Below, piece by piece: positions 19,986 to 27,472 of a stretch of DNA of 64,000 nt; positions within the stretch are counted from its first letter, which is position 1; every line of letters starts with the position of its first letter. The notes beneath the pieces are model-generated. The model had not been told where the DNA came from, searched no databases, and was given only the letters and a program-made list of their open reading frames with translations. The position numbers and the translations under genes were made by a program. The stretch spans positions 62,001-126,000 of the forward strand of contig NZ_SSMQ01000026.1 of assembly GCF_005144585.1 (NCBI RefSeq), written 5' to 3'. The stretch comes from Polyangium fumosum. GTDB lineage: Bacteria; Myxococcota_A; Polyangia; Polyangiales; Polyangiaceae.

Positions 19986-20041
19986 GATAGATTGAGCGTC
20001 GCGCTCCGCACAGCCGCGACCTGAATCCAGGAACGCGAAAG

Positions 20042-20536
20042 ATGATGACCGAGACACCGACCGCGTTCGAGCTGACGTTCCAGCCCAATGTCGAGCTCAT
20101 CTCCATCGTTCGTAGGTTCCTGTCCGACTTTTACGAGCGGATGATCGAGGACCACGACACGGTGTCGCGCATCGCGCTCGCGACCCACGAGCTCCTGGAG
20201 AACGCCGTCAAATACGCGAGCGACGGCGCGACGTTTTTGTCCGTCAAGTTCGAGCCGGGAGAGGCATCGAGCACGGTCTCCATCCGGCTCATGAACCGGG
20301 CGAAGCCCGAGCACATCGCCGCGGTTGCCACTATCTTCGGGGAGATGAGCCTGCACGACGATCCCTTCGGCCACTACCAGATCGCGATGGCGCGCAGCGC
20401 CAAGCGGAAGGTGGGCTCGGGGCTCGGCCTCGTGCGCGTGCGTGCCGAAGGAGAGATGACGATGAGCCACACCATCGAGGACGACAGGGTCACGATCCTG
20501 GCGCAGACGACCGTCACGGCGCGGAGGCGCGGGTGA
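20042..20536 (+). CDS. RsbW-like anti-sigma factor / serine kinase (HATPase)
   Basis: A 164-residue GHKL ATPase. The N-box HELLENAVKYA is near residue 57, and a degenerate lid and G2 (KVGSGLGLVRV) follow. RsbW-type proteins bind a sigma factor or other target and phosphorylate a STAS partner. It lies between the SpoIIE-type phosphatase and the STAS protein with a four-base overlap (GTGA) into the latter, giving the standard partner-switch set. No ECF or SigB-like sigma factor is adjacent, so the target is unknown. Confidence 0.88.
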   Translation: MMTETPTAFELTFQPNVELISIVRRFLSDFYERMIEDHDTVSRIALATHELLENAVKYASDGATFLSVKFEPGEASSTVSIRLMNRAKPEHIAAVATIFGEMSLHDDPFGHYQIAMARSAKRKVGSGLGLVRVRAEGEMTMSHTIEDDRVTILAQTTVTARRRG

Positions 20537-20913
20537 GCGCGGCGTCGGATCTCTCGGTCGCGCTCCGCGACTTCTCGGCGAACGTGCGCGCGGAGGGCCG
20601 CTCGCTCGTCCTGCGCCTCTCGGGCAACGCGGACATGGCCGCCAAAGACAGCCTGGATACGCTGCTGCCGCGCGTGCACGCCGAGGCGCAGCGGATCAGC
20701 GCCACCGAGGTGCAGGTGGATTTCCGCAACCTCGAGTTCATGAACTCGTCCTGCTTCAAGAGCTTCGTGACTTGGATCAGCGAGATCGGCGATCTCGAGC
20801 GGAGCAAGGAGTACAAGATCCGGCTCCTGTCGAACCCGGAGATGCACTGGCAGCGCCGCAGCCTGCACGCGCTCCGATGCTTCGCGGTGGATCTCATCTC
20901 CGTCGAGTCGTGA
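20533..20913 (+). CDS. STAS-domain anti-anti-sigma factor
   Basis: A 126-residue STAS protein starting at GTG 20533. The phosphorylation loop reads VDFRNLEFMNSSCF, in which the MNSS serines correspond to the MDSSG site of SpoIIAA/RsbV. It would release the RsbW-like partner's target when unphosphorylated. Translation is coupled to the upstream gene by the GTGA overlap. The C-terminus (RRSLHALRCFAVDLISVE) is slightly extended. Confidence 0.88.
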   Translation: MSAASDLSVALRDFSANVRAEGRSLVLRLSGNADMAAKDSLDTLLPRVHAEAQRISATEVQVDFRNLEFMNSSCFKSFVTWISEIGDLERSKEYKIRLLSNPEMHWQRRSLHALRCFAVDLISVES

Positions 20914-20966
20914 CGCCGCGCGCGTCTTCGTCTCCCCCGGCGTGATCGATCCTTGGGGCTCAAATG

Positions 20967-21037
20967 AAAAGAGGCCCGGCGAGGTTGGTCAGCACGCCGG
21001 GCCGAGCCCAAGCCTTCCAAGGAGACCGGGCTTTTTT
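20967..21037 (+). terminator. Terminator with competing hairpins after the partner-switch operon
   Basis: A 9-bp perfect stem (20973-20981 with 20995-21003) is followed by AGCCC...GGGCT (21005-21009 with 21028-21032) and a run of six T (21032-21037). The 5' strand of the first stem can also pair with the 3' strand of the second, because AAAAGAGGCCCGG is nearly complementary to CCGGGCTTTTTT. Two mutually exclusive folds are therefore possible. The simplest reading is the operon's rho-independent terminator. Confidence 0.75.
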
Positions 21038-21093
21038 CAAAGTACGTCGGGTGCGCGACGCGTTGCAAGCCCATCACGGATGGTGACGTATCG

Positions 21094-22137
21094 TCATCGG
21101 GACACGTGTGGCTCGTCCGCGGAACGACCGAACGAACCGTACGTTTCGTCCCGTCGCTTTCGGGCCGCGCGCGGGTCCATCGCGTCGCGCAGCGCATCGG
21201 CGACGAGGTACGAGCCGCCCACGGTCACGAGGAGCAAGAGGGCCGGCAGGATGAGCAAACGGAGCGCCGAAGGGTTTCGCGCGCCCTGCGCGAGCGTCTC
21301 GCCCCAGGACGCCGCCGATGTCGGCGCGCCCATCTCCAGGAACGAGATCGCGGCTTCCAGAAGCACGACGGACGCCACGCCGAACACCGAGCTGACGGTG
21401 ACGGGGCCGAGCGCGTTCGGGAGCACGTGGCGAAGGAAGATGCGCGCGCGGGAGGCGCCGAGGGCGCGCGCGGCGAGGGCGTAATCCTCGGTGGCGCCGC
21501 GCAAGCTCTCCGCGTGCACGAGGCGCGCGACCTCGGCCCAACGCACGAAGGCCACGGCGAGCACGAGCGAGAGCGCCGAGGGCTCGTGCTCGATGGCGCG
21601 CACGAGCGCGACGACGAGGATGGCGGGGAAGGTGTCGATGGTCTCGACGAGGCGCACGAGGACGTCACGCGAGGTGCCGCCGCGGATGCCCGAGAGGCCG
21701 CCGAGGAGGACGCCGAGGACCGCGCTCACGAGGACAGCGACGAGCGAGAGGCCGAGCGCGGTGCGCGCGCCGTAGACGAGGCGCGCGAAGAGGTCACGGC
21801 CCTTCTCGTCGGTGCCGAGCGGGTGCGCGCGGGACGAGGGCGCGAGGGGGCCCGCCACGCTCGGCTCCTTCGGGCCAGATCGCACGAGGGGCCAGACGGC
21901 GAAGGCGTCCGCATACGAGCGCGTGATCTCGTCTTCGGAGAGCTGCTCGTAGCGCTCGGCGTGAACGATCGCGGGGAGGAACTCGACGCCCCGCGGCCCG
22001 ACCGCGAAGAGCGGCGCAGGCGCAGCGAGGAGCTCGGCGAAGACGCCGACGAGCACGAGCAAGCCGAGCAGCACGGCGCCGAGGCCCGCGCGGCGGCTGT
22101 GGGCGACACGCCGGAGGACGGTCGTGCGGTGGCTCAT
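21094..22137 (-). CDS. ABC transporter permease, DppC/OppC-like
   Basis: A 347-residue inner-membrane permease of the peptide/nickel class. The N-terminal helix (AGLGAVLLGLLVLVGVFAEL) and a periplasmic loop are followed by GTDEKGRDLFARLVYGARTALGLSL, the hallmark of DppC-type subunits. Five helices follow, with the ATPase-coupling EAA loop (GASRARIFLRHVLPNALGPV). It overlaps its DppB-like partner by four bases. Neither ATPase nor binding protein is in the window, so they must be elsewhere. Confidence 0.93.
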   Translation of the reverse strand: MSHRTTVLRRVAHSRRAGLGAVLLGLLVLVGVFAELLAAPAPLFAVGPRGVEFLPAIVHAERYEQLSEDEITRSYADAFAVWPLVRSGPKEPSVAGPLAPSSRAHPLGTDEKGRDLFARLVYGARTALGLSLVAVLVSAVLGVLLGGLSGIRGGTSRDVLVRLVETIDTFPAILVVALVRAIEHEPSALSLVLAVAFVRWAEVARLVHAESLRGATEDYALAARALGASRARIFLRHVLPNALGPVTVSSVFGVASVVLLEAAISFLEMGAPTSAASWGETLAQGARNPSALRLLILPALLLLVTVGGSYLVADALRDAMDPRAARKRRDETYGSFGRSADEPHVSR

Positions 22138-23657
22138 GTGCGCGGCCTCTGGCGCAGGATGCTCTGCGCGAGCCGCGGGTCGAGCGTGGTGTACACGAGG
22201 TCCGTCATGATGACCCCGATCGTCGCGGTCGCGGCCATGAAGATCGAGACGGCCATGAGCCAGCTCGTGTCGCGCGACTGCACGGCGACGACCGTGGCCG
22301 CGCCGAGGCCTTCGAGGCCAAAGACGCGCTCGACGACGAAGGCGCCGCCGAGCGCCATCGGTGCTTCGAGCGTGGCAAGCGTGACGACCGGGAGGAGCGC
22401 GCCGGGGAGCGCGTGAACGAGGAGCGCACGCGCGCGGCTCGCCCCCCGCGCGAGCGAGGCGCGCACGTGGTCTTGCGCGAACGCCGACGCGAGGCCCGCG
22501 CGCGCCTGGCGCGCCGGCGCAGCCACGAGGCCAAGCGCGAGCACGACCGTGGGCAAGAAGAGCCCGTGCCCATGGGACCCTCGCGCCGCCAGGATCGCGA
22601 AGACCGCCGTCGGGATCGCGTAAAACACGAGCACGATGGCCGCCGTGATCCCGTCACGACGCCGCCCGCGCGACGCGGCGCCGAGGAGCCCGATCGGCAA
22701 AGCCGCCGCATACGCCAGCGCGATCGCGCCGAACACGAGCGTGAGCGTGATCGGCGCGCGCCGCGTGAGGCCGTCGAGGACGGGCTTGCCGTCGAAGCCC
22801 ACGCCGAGGCGACGCGTGACGGCGCCGAGCGCCCACTTGCCGTAGCGCGTTTCGAGCACGATGGCCGCGAACCGCGAGGGGCCGTCGAGCGTCACGAAGT
22901 CGTTCTTGTAGACCATCCAGAACGAGCCCCACCGCTCGACGGTGGCAAGGGCCGTGGCGTAGTCGTCGCCGGGCGCGATGCGATCGTCGCGGCCCGTGAC
23001 GTACGCGGCGATGTCGACGAGGGCCCGCGCCCGCTCGAACGAAGCGGCGTCGGTCGGGTGCTCGAGCGCGCCGAGGACGTCCTCCAGCACGAACGTGTCG
23101 AGCTCGCGGAGCTCGGCCGCGCGTGTCGTGCTGCCGTACCGCGAGAGCCTGCGGACCGCGCTGCGCACGGACGCGCGGCGGAACTCGATGCCGCGGTCGT
23201 CCCAGAAGCGTGTCCAGAACGCCACCGCGCGCGTCGGATCCGAGAGCCGCTCGCCCGTGAAGCCCATCCGCTCGCCGATCGGCGCGAGCGCGAGCGCGAC
23301 CTCGGCGCGTGGCCCGGGCGCGAGCGAGTCGAGCGCGGGGAGCACGTGTGGCAACGCAGCGCCGCCGAGGCGCGCGAGCTCCTCCTGCCCCTGCGCTTTT
23401 TGCGTGATGTCGCCGTCGACGATCGCGCGCATCGCCTCGGCGGCGCGCGCGCGCACGTCGCGTGTCCCGAGGTTCACGAAGCGCGGCAGGTCGAGGAATC
23501 GCTCGCGGCGAAGGCGCGCCCGCTCGGAGGGCGTGACGGCGAGCGCCGGATCGTCCGTTGGATCGGGGACGTACGAGAGGAACAGGAACGTGACGATCGA
23601 GACCCCGATCAACGTCGGAAGAATGAGGAGCAGCCTGCGGATCGCCAGCCTGAGCAT
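22134..23657 (-). CDS. ABC transporter permease, DppB/OppB-like, with helical insertion
   Basis: A 507-residue permease, about 180 longer than usual DppB. The first transmembrane helix (RRLLLILPTLIGVSIVTFLFL) is canonical. Then about 200 residues of Ala/Arg/Leu-rich helical sequence resembling HEAT-type repeats intervene (QEELARLGGAALPHVLPAL) before the permease core (APITLTLVFGAIALAYAAALPIG) with its EAA-type loop (GASRARALLVHALPGALLPV). The insertion would lie on the periplasmic side. It begins 5 bases after the FHA-protease gene, so it may be co-transcribed with the signalling cluster. Confidence 0.9.
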   Translation of the reverse strand: MLRLAIRRLLLILPTLIGVSIVTFLFLSYVPDPTDDPALAVTPSERARLRRERFLDLPRFVNLGTRDVRARAAEAMRAIVDGDITQKAQGQEELARLGGAALPHVLPALDSLAPGPRAEVALALAPIGERMGFTGERLSDPTRAVAFWTRFWDDRGIEFRRASVRSAVRRLSRYGSTTRAAELRELDTFVLEDVLGALEHPTDAASFERARALVDIAAYVTGRDDRIAPGDDYATALATVERWGSFWMVYKNDFVTLDGPSRFAAIVLETRYGKWALGAVTRRLGVGFDGKPVLDGLTRRAPITLTLVFGAIALAYAAALPIGLLGAASRGRRRDGITAAIVLVFYAIPTAVFAILAARGSHGHGLFLPTVVLALGLVAAPARQARAGLASAFAQDHVRASLARGASRARALLVHALPGALLPVVTLATLEAPMALGGAFVVERVFGLEGLGAATVVAVQSRDTSWLMAVSIFMAATATIGVIMTDLVYTTLDPRLAQSILRQRPRT

Positions 23658-23662
23658 CGTGC

Positions 23663-25108
23663 CTACTTGAGCAGCGCCTCGACGAGATCGATCCGCATGC
23701 CGAACTTGTAGGGCGAGGCCTTCACGACCTCCGTCTTCCGACCTGCGATCTTCTCCTCGCCCTCTTCGAGGTAGCCGCCCGAGTTCACCGCGATCACCTT
23801 GCCCTGGCCGCTCCAGACGGGGCTTCCGTTCGAGCCGCGTGTCGTCGCGGCGTCGTGCTGCACGAGCCAGGCGTCCTGGTATGCCGCGGGACGGCCCGAC
23901 GCGCTCGTGACGCGGCCGATGTGCGCGGCGAGGAACGTCGCGGCGGGGTTCGTCGTGTCCATCAAGCGGCCGGGAAAGCCGATGAGGTAGACGTCGTCGC
24001 CCGCGCCCATCCCCGAGAGCTCTTGCTTCGTCGCGATCTCCAGCACGACGGCCGAGCGGCCCCGGATGGTCACGACGCCGACGTCGGGCGTGATGCTCTC
24101 CTGATCGGTCGGCCGATAGCTCGGGTGCGTGCGCATCTCGATCACGTCGAAGCGCGCCTGCCCGCGCCCCTCGTTCTCCAGCGCGACCACCGAGCCCTTC
24201 GCCTTCGCCTCCTGGATGCAGTGCGCGCTCGTCGCGAGCATCGAGGGCCGGACGGCGAACGCCGTGCAGAAGCCCTCGCCCTTCGAGGCGAGCATGAAGA
24301 TGCCCTTCTTCGATCGGTCGTAGAGGTTTCGGCCGAAGCTCGCGTTCGACGGGTGGAGGTTGCCGAGCCGCCCCTCGATCTCCTTGCGGCGCGGATCCTC
24401 GGGCGGCATCTGCGCGAGCTCCTCGCGCAGGTGCTGGATCTCGTCCTGCGAGCGTGTGCTCCAGAAGATGAGCCCGCCGAGCGCGAGCAGCGCGACCACG
24501 AGGAGCGCGCCGAGCACGTACGCCGTCCTGCGTTGTGACGCCGTCGCCGCCGTGACCTTCTCTTCGACGATCGCGTTGAGCTCCGCCGTCCGACCGAACT
24601 TCTGGCGCCCGCTCGCCACGGCCACGGCCTGCGAGATCATCATCGCGATCGTCCGTTGCCCGACGCGCGCGCCCGCCGGCGGCGCCGGCTGCACGGCCTG
24701 CGCGATCTGCATGCGCGGCGGCGCCGCGGCGGGCGCGATGCCCAGCGGCGGCGGCTGCATCGGCGGCATCGGTGGGAGAGGCGCCATCGGCGGCGCGGCG
24801 GGCACGAGCTCGATCAGGATCCGCGGGCCCTTCGCGCCGAAGCTCACCTCGGTCCCCGAGGCGAGCGGGTGCCGCTGATGGACCCGCTGCCCGCCGGCGA
24901 ACGTCCCGTTGCGGCTGCCGAGATCCACGACGTACCAGGCGCCGCCCTCGCGACGCAGCTCCGCGTGATGGCCACTCGCCTCGCGATCGTGGTTCGCGTC
25001 GAAGACGACGTCGTTGTCCGGCGCGCGGCCGAGCCGCACGACGTCACGTTCGAAGATCTGCGACGTCCCCGCTTTTTGCCCTGCGATGTGCACGATCCGG
25101 AGGTTCAA
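23663..25108 (-). CDS. FHA-domain membrane protein with trypsin-like domain lacking the catalytic serine
   Basis: A 481-residue protein. The N-terminal FHA domain (VVRLGRAPDNDVVF, HAELRREGGAWYVVDLGSRNGT) binds phosphothreonine. A Pro-rich linker is followed by one transmembrane helix (RTAYVLGALLVVALLALGGLIFW) and a chymotrypsin-fold domain outside the membrane. The His (TSAHC) and Asp (TPDVGVV) of the triad are kept. The nucleophile motif, however, reads RGSNGSP where the neighbouring paralogue has GGNSGSP, so position ten of the aligned HDA...SP block is Asn, not Ser. It is therefore probably a non-proteolytic binding or regulatory protein. It overlaps the protease gene upstream by four bases. 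Confidence 0.87.
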   Translation of the reverse strand: MNLRIVHIAGQKAGTSQIFERDVVRLGRAPDNDVVFDANHDREASGHHAELRREGGAWYVVDLGSRNGTFAGGQRVHQRHPLASGTEVSFGAKGPRILIELVPAAPPMAPLPPMPPMQPPPLGIAPAAAPPRMQIAQAVQPAPPAGARVGQRTIAMMISQAVAVASGRQKFGRTAELNAIVEEKVTAATASQRRTAYVLGALLVVALLALGGLIFWSTRSQDEIQHLREELAQMPPEDPRRKEIEGRLGNLHPSNASFGRNLYDRSKKGIFMLASKGEGFCTAFAVRPSMLATSAHCIQEAKAKGSVVALENEGRGQARFDVIEMRTHPSYRPTDQESITPDVGVVTIRGRSAVVLEIATKQELSGMGAGDDVYLIGFPGRLMDTTNPAATFLAAHIGRVTSASGRPAAYQDAWLVQHDAATTRGSNGSPVWSGQGKVIAVNSGGYLEEGEEKIAGRKTEVVKASPYKFGMRIDLVEALLK

Positions 25109-26133
25109 GGCGTGGGCACCCCGCGGACGAGATCGATCCGCATGCCGATGCGGTAGGGAGAGGCTTGCACGATCGTCGTCTTCTGCCCGTCGATGGAGAT
25201 GTTTTCCTCGTCGTCCATGTGGGCCGCATGGACGCCGACGACGTGGCCGTACTGGTTGAAGATCGGGCTGCCGCTGTTGCCGCCGCGCGTGACCGCGTCG
25301 TGCAAGATCACCGCGGCCTTGTCCGCCGACGTGGCCTGCTCGTCGAAGCCCATCAGCCGGCCGAGGTGCCCGCTCAAGAACGTCGCCGACGGGCTCACCG
25401 GATCCATCACCCGCCCAGGGAAGCCGAGCACGTACACGTCATCGCCCGGCCCGAGCGCGCGCAGCTCCGCGTCGCTCGCCAGCGTGACGGCCCCGGGCAA
25501 CGTCCCCTTCACGCGCAGCAGCGCCACGTCGGGTGTGTCCGCGCGCTTCGACGAGGTGCTGTAGGTCGGGTGCGCGCGCTGCGCGACGACCTCGAGCTCG
25601 ACCTTCCCCGCCGACTCGTTCTGCACGACCACGGGCTTTCCGCCGCGGGCTCCGCACGACGTGACGCAGTGGGCGTTCGTCACGAGCTGGTTCTTGTCGA
25701 TCGCGAAGGCGCTGCAGCAGCCGCTGATGAGGCGGTTCTGCTTGTACGCGAGGACGTAAAGCGCGCCCTTGTTCTGCTCGTAGATCTCGCGCCCCGAGAG
25801 CACCTTCGTCGGCAACGTGCCCACGGGCGCCGCCACCGGGCGCGCGCCAAGCCCCGCCTCGGTCGTCAGGATCGCCGCCGCGCGCTGCGATCGATACACG
25901 ACGAAGGCCGCCACCCCGAGCGCGACCAGCGTCACGGCCACGCCAAACGCGAGCAGCGCGTTCAGCCGCGCGCCTCGCCGCGTCGCCTCCGCGACCTTCG
26001 CCTCGATGATGCTCGCACTCTTGTCAGGCCCGCTCGTCGCGCGCGCGACCGCGTTCTCCACGATGCGCTGCGCGGTCGCGACGTCCACACGACCGTCTGC
26101 GTCCATCGCCTCGCGCGGCACCTCGCTCGGCAT
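25105..26133 (-). CDS. Membrane-anchored trypsin-like serine protease
   Basis: A 342-residue protein with one transmembrane helix (LNALLAFGVAVTLVALGVAAFVV, about residues 55-80) and an external chymotrypsin-fold domain. The full catalytic triad is visible: His in TNAHCV, Asp in TPDVALL and Ser in RGGNSGSP. Cysteines near CCSAFAI and the His, and VTSCG, suggest disulfides. Its C-terminal half is clearly paralogous to the FHA protein immediately downstream. Order and overlap suggest the two are made together and may form a complex. Confidence 0.88.
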   Translation of the reverse strand: MPSEVPREAMDADGRVDVATAQRIVENAVARATSGPDKSASIIEAKVAEATRRGARLNALLAFGVAVTLVALGVAAFVVYRSQRAAAILTTEAGLGARPVAAPVGTLPTKVLSGREIYEQNKGALYVLAYKQNRLISGCCSAFAIDKNQLVTNAHCVTSCGARGGKPVVVQNESAGKVELEVVAQRAHPTYSTSSKRADTPDVALLRVKGTLPGAVTLASDAELRALGPGDDVYVLGFPGRVMDPVSPSATFLSGHLGRLMGFDEQATSADKAAVILHDAVTRGGNSGSPIFNQYGHVVGVHAAHMDDEENISIDGQKTTIVQASPYRIGMRIDLVRGVPTP

Positions 26134-26187
26134 CCCGCGAGTATATTTTTGGCGGGCGGGCTTCGCCAGCGCTTGCGAGGGCGAACG

Positions 26188-27465
26188 CTAGGGCTTGAGC
26201 AGGTAGTAGCCGGCGATCGTGATACACGCGAGCGCACTCGCGATCATCATGACGATGAGCCACTGCGGCGCGCCGTCGGTCGGGATGTGGATCGGATCGT
26301 CAGGGCCGTGCGAACGCGGCCCGTACGAAGATGGACCCTCTCCGTCCTTGGAGGCGTCTTCCCGCCGCTCGGAGTCGCTCTCGCGGCGGTTCCCTTCGGA
26401 CGAGGTCGACGAGGGCAGCGGCGTGAGCGGCACCGAAATCTTCGGCTGATCGAGCTCCTTGACACGGCGGCTCGGATCGGGGGCGTTGAGCGAGCTCGGC
26501 GGCATGGGCTCGGGGAGCTGGTACTTGCGGTAGCGCAGCCCCGTGATGTCCTCTTCCGTCGGCTCGGGCAGCGCCTCGCCCTCGAACTTCGACACGACGA
26601 CCGTGATGTTGTCGTGACCGCCCGCCTGGTTCGCCCGATCGGTGAGCGTCTTGCAGACCTCGAGCGGATCATCGATCGTGCGCAGGACCTCGCGGATCTC
26701 CTCGTTGCGCACCATGCCCGAGAGGCCGTCCGAGCAAAGCAGGAGCGTGTCGCCGCGCTTGAGCTCGACGAACGTGAGGTCCACCTGCACGCTGTCCGAG
26801 GTGCCGAGCGCCTGCAGGATGATGTTGTTGTGCTCGAAGGTCTCGGCCTCCTCCTCGGTGAGCTGACCGGCCTCGATGAGCTGGTTCACGAGCGACTGAT
26901 CACGCGTCACCTGCACGAGCCGGTCGCCGCGCAGGATGTACGCGCGGCTGTCGCCGACCTGGCCGATGAAGAGGTGATCGTCGACGAGCGCCGACACGGT
27001 GGACGTCGTGCCCATCCCGCGCCGCGTACGATCGAGCTTCGCCTCGCTGAAAATGCGCAGGCCCGCCGACTCGATCGCGTGCACGAGCCGCGCCGCGAGC
27101 TCGTCGTGATCCTTCGGCGACTCGCCCGAGATCATCTTCTGGAAGATGATGTCGACCGCGAGCTGGCTTGCGACCTCGCCGGCCGCCGCGCCGCCCATGC
27201 CGTCGCAGACGCCGAGCAGCACGCCGCGCTCGCCGACGAGCTGGTTGCGATCGGTCTCCATCAAGCCGCGGCTCGCCTTCGTCAGGTCCGCGACGATGAA
27301 GTTGTCCTCGTTGTGCTCGCGCACCTGACCCACGTCCGTTCGACCGAACAAGCGCAGCTTGATCGGAGCGGACTTCTTCGGCTTGCGCTCGCTGGGCAGA
27401 CCCTCGGCGCTTTCCGCGGGGCGGTTCGAGTCGGGCTGCGTCTCTCGGGAGGCTTGTTCGCTCAT
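26188..27465 (-). CDS. PP2C-family serine/threonine phosphatase with C-terminal membrane anchor
   Basis: A 425-residue PPM-type phosphatase. Metal and catalytic motifs appear in order: REHNEDNF, GVCDGMGGAAAGE, GQVGDSRAY, LCSDGL and GGHDNITVVV, over residues 40-290. A charged Ser/Glu-rich linker leads to one C-terminal transmembrane helix (LIVMMIASALACITIAGYYLL). It would remove phosphate from Ser/Thr-phosphorylated proteins, the natural counterpart of the FHA readers on both sides. No Hanks-type kinase is in the window. Confidence 0.94.
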   Translation of the reverse strand: MSEQASRETQPDSNRPAESAEGLPSERKPKKSAPIKLRLFGRTDVGQVREHNEDNFIVADLTKASRGLMETDRNQLVGERGVLLGVCDGMGGAAAGEVASQLAVDIIFQKMISGESPKDHDELAARLVHAIESAGLRIFSEAKLDRTRRGMGTTSTVSALVDDHLFIGQVGDSRAYILRGDRLVQVTRDQSLVNQLIEAGQLTEEEAETFEHNNIILQALGTSDSVQVDLTFVELKRGDTLLLCSDGLSGMVRNEEIREVLRTIDDPLEVCKTLTDRANQAGGHDNITVVVSKFEGEALPEPTEEDITGLRYRKYQLPEPMPPSSLNAPDPSRRVKELDQPKISVPLTPLPSSTSSEGNRRESDSERREDASKDGEGPSSYGPRSHGPDDPIHIPTDGAPQWLIVMMIASALACITIAGYYLLKP

Positions 27466-27472
27466 GGGCTCA

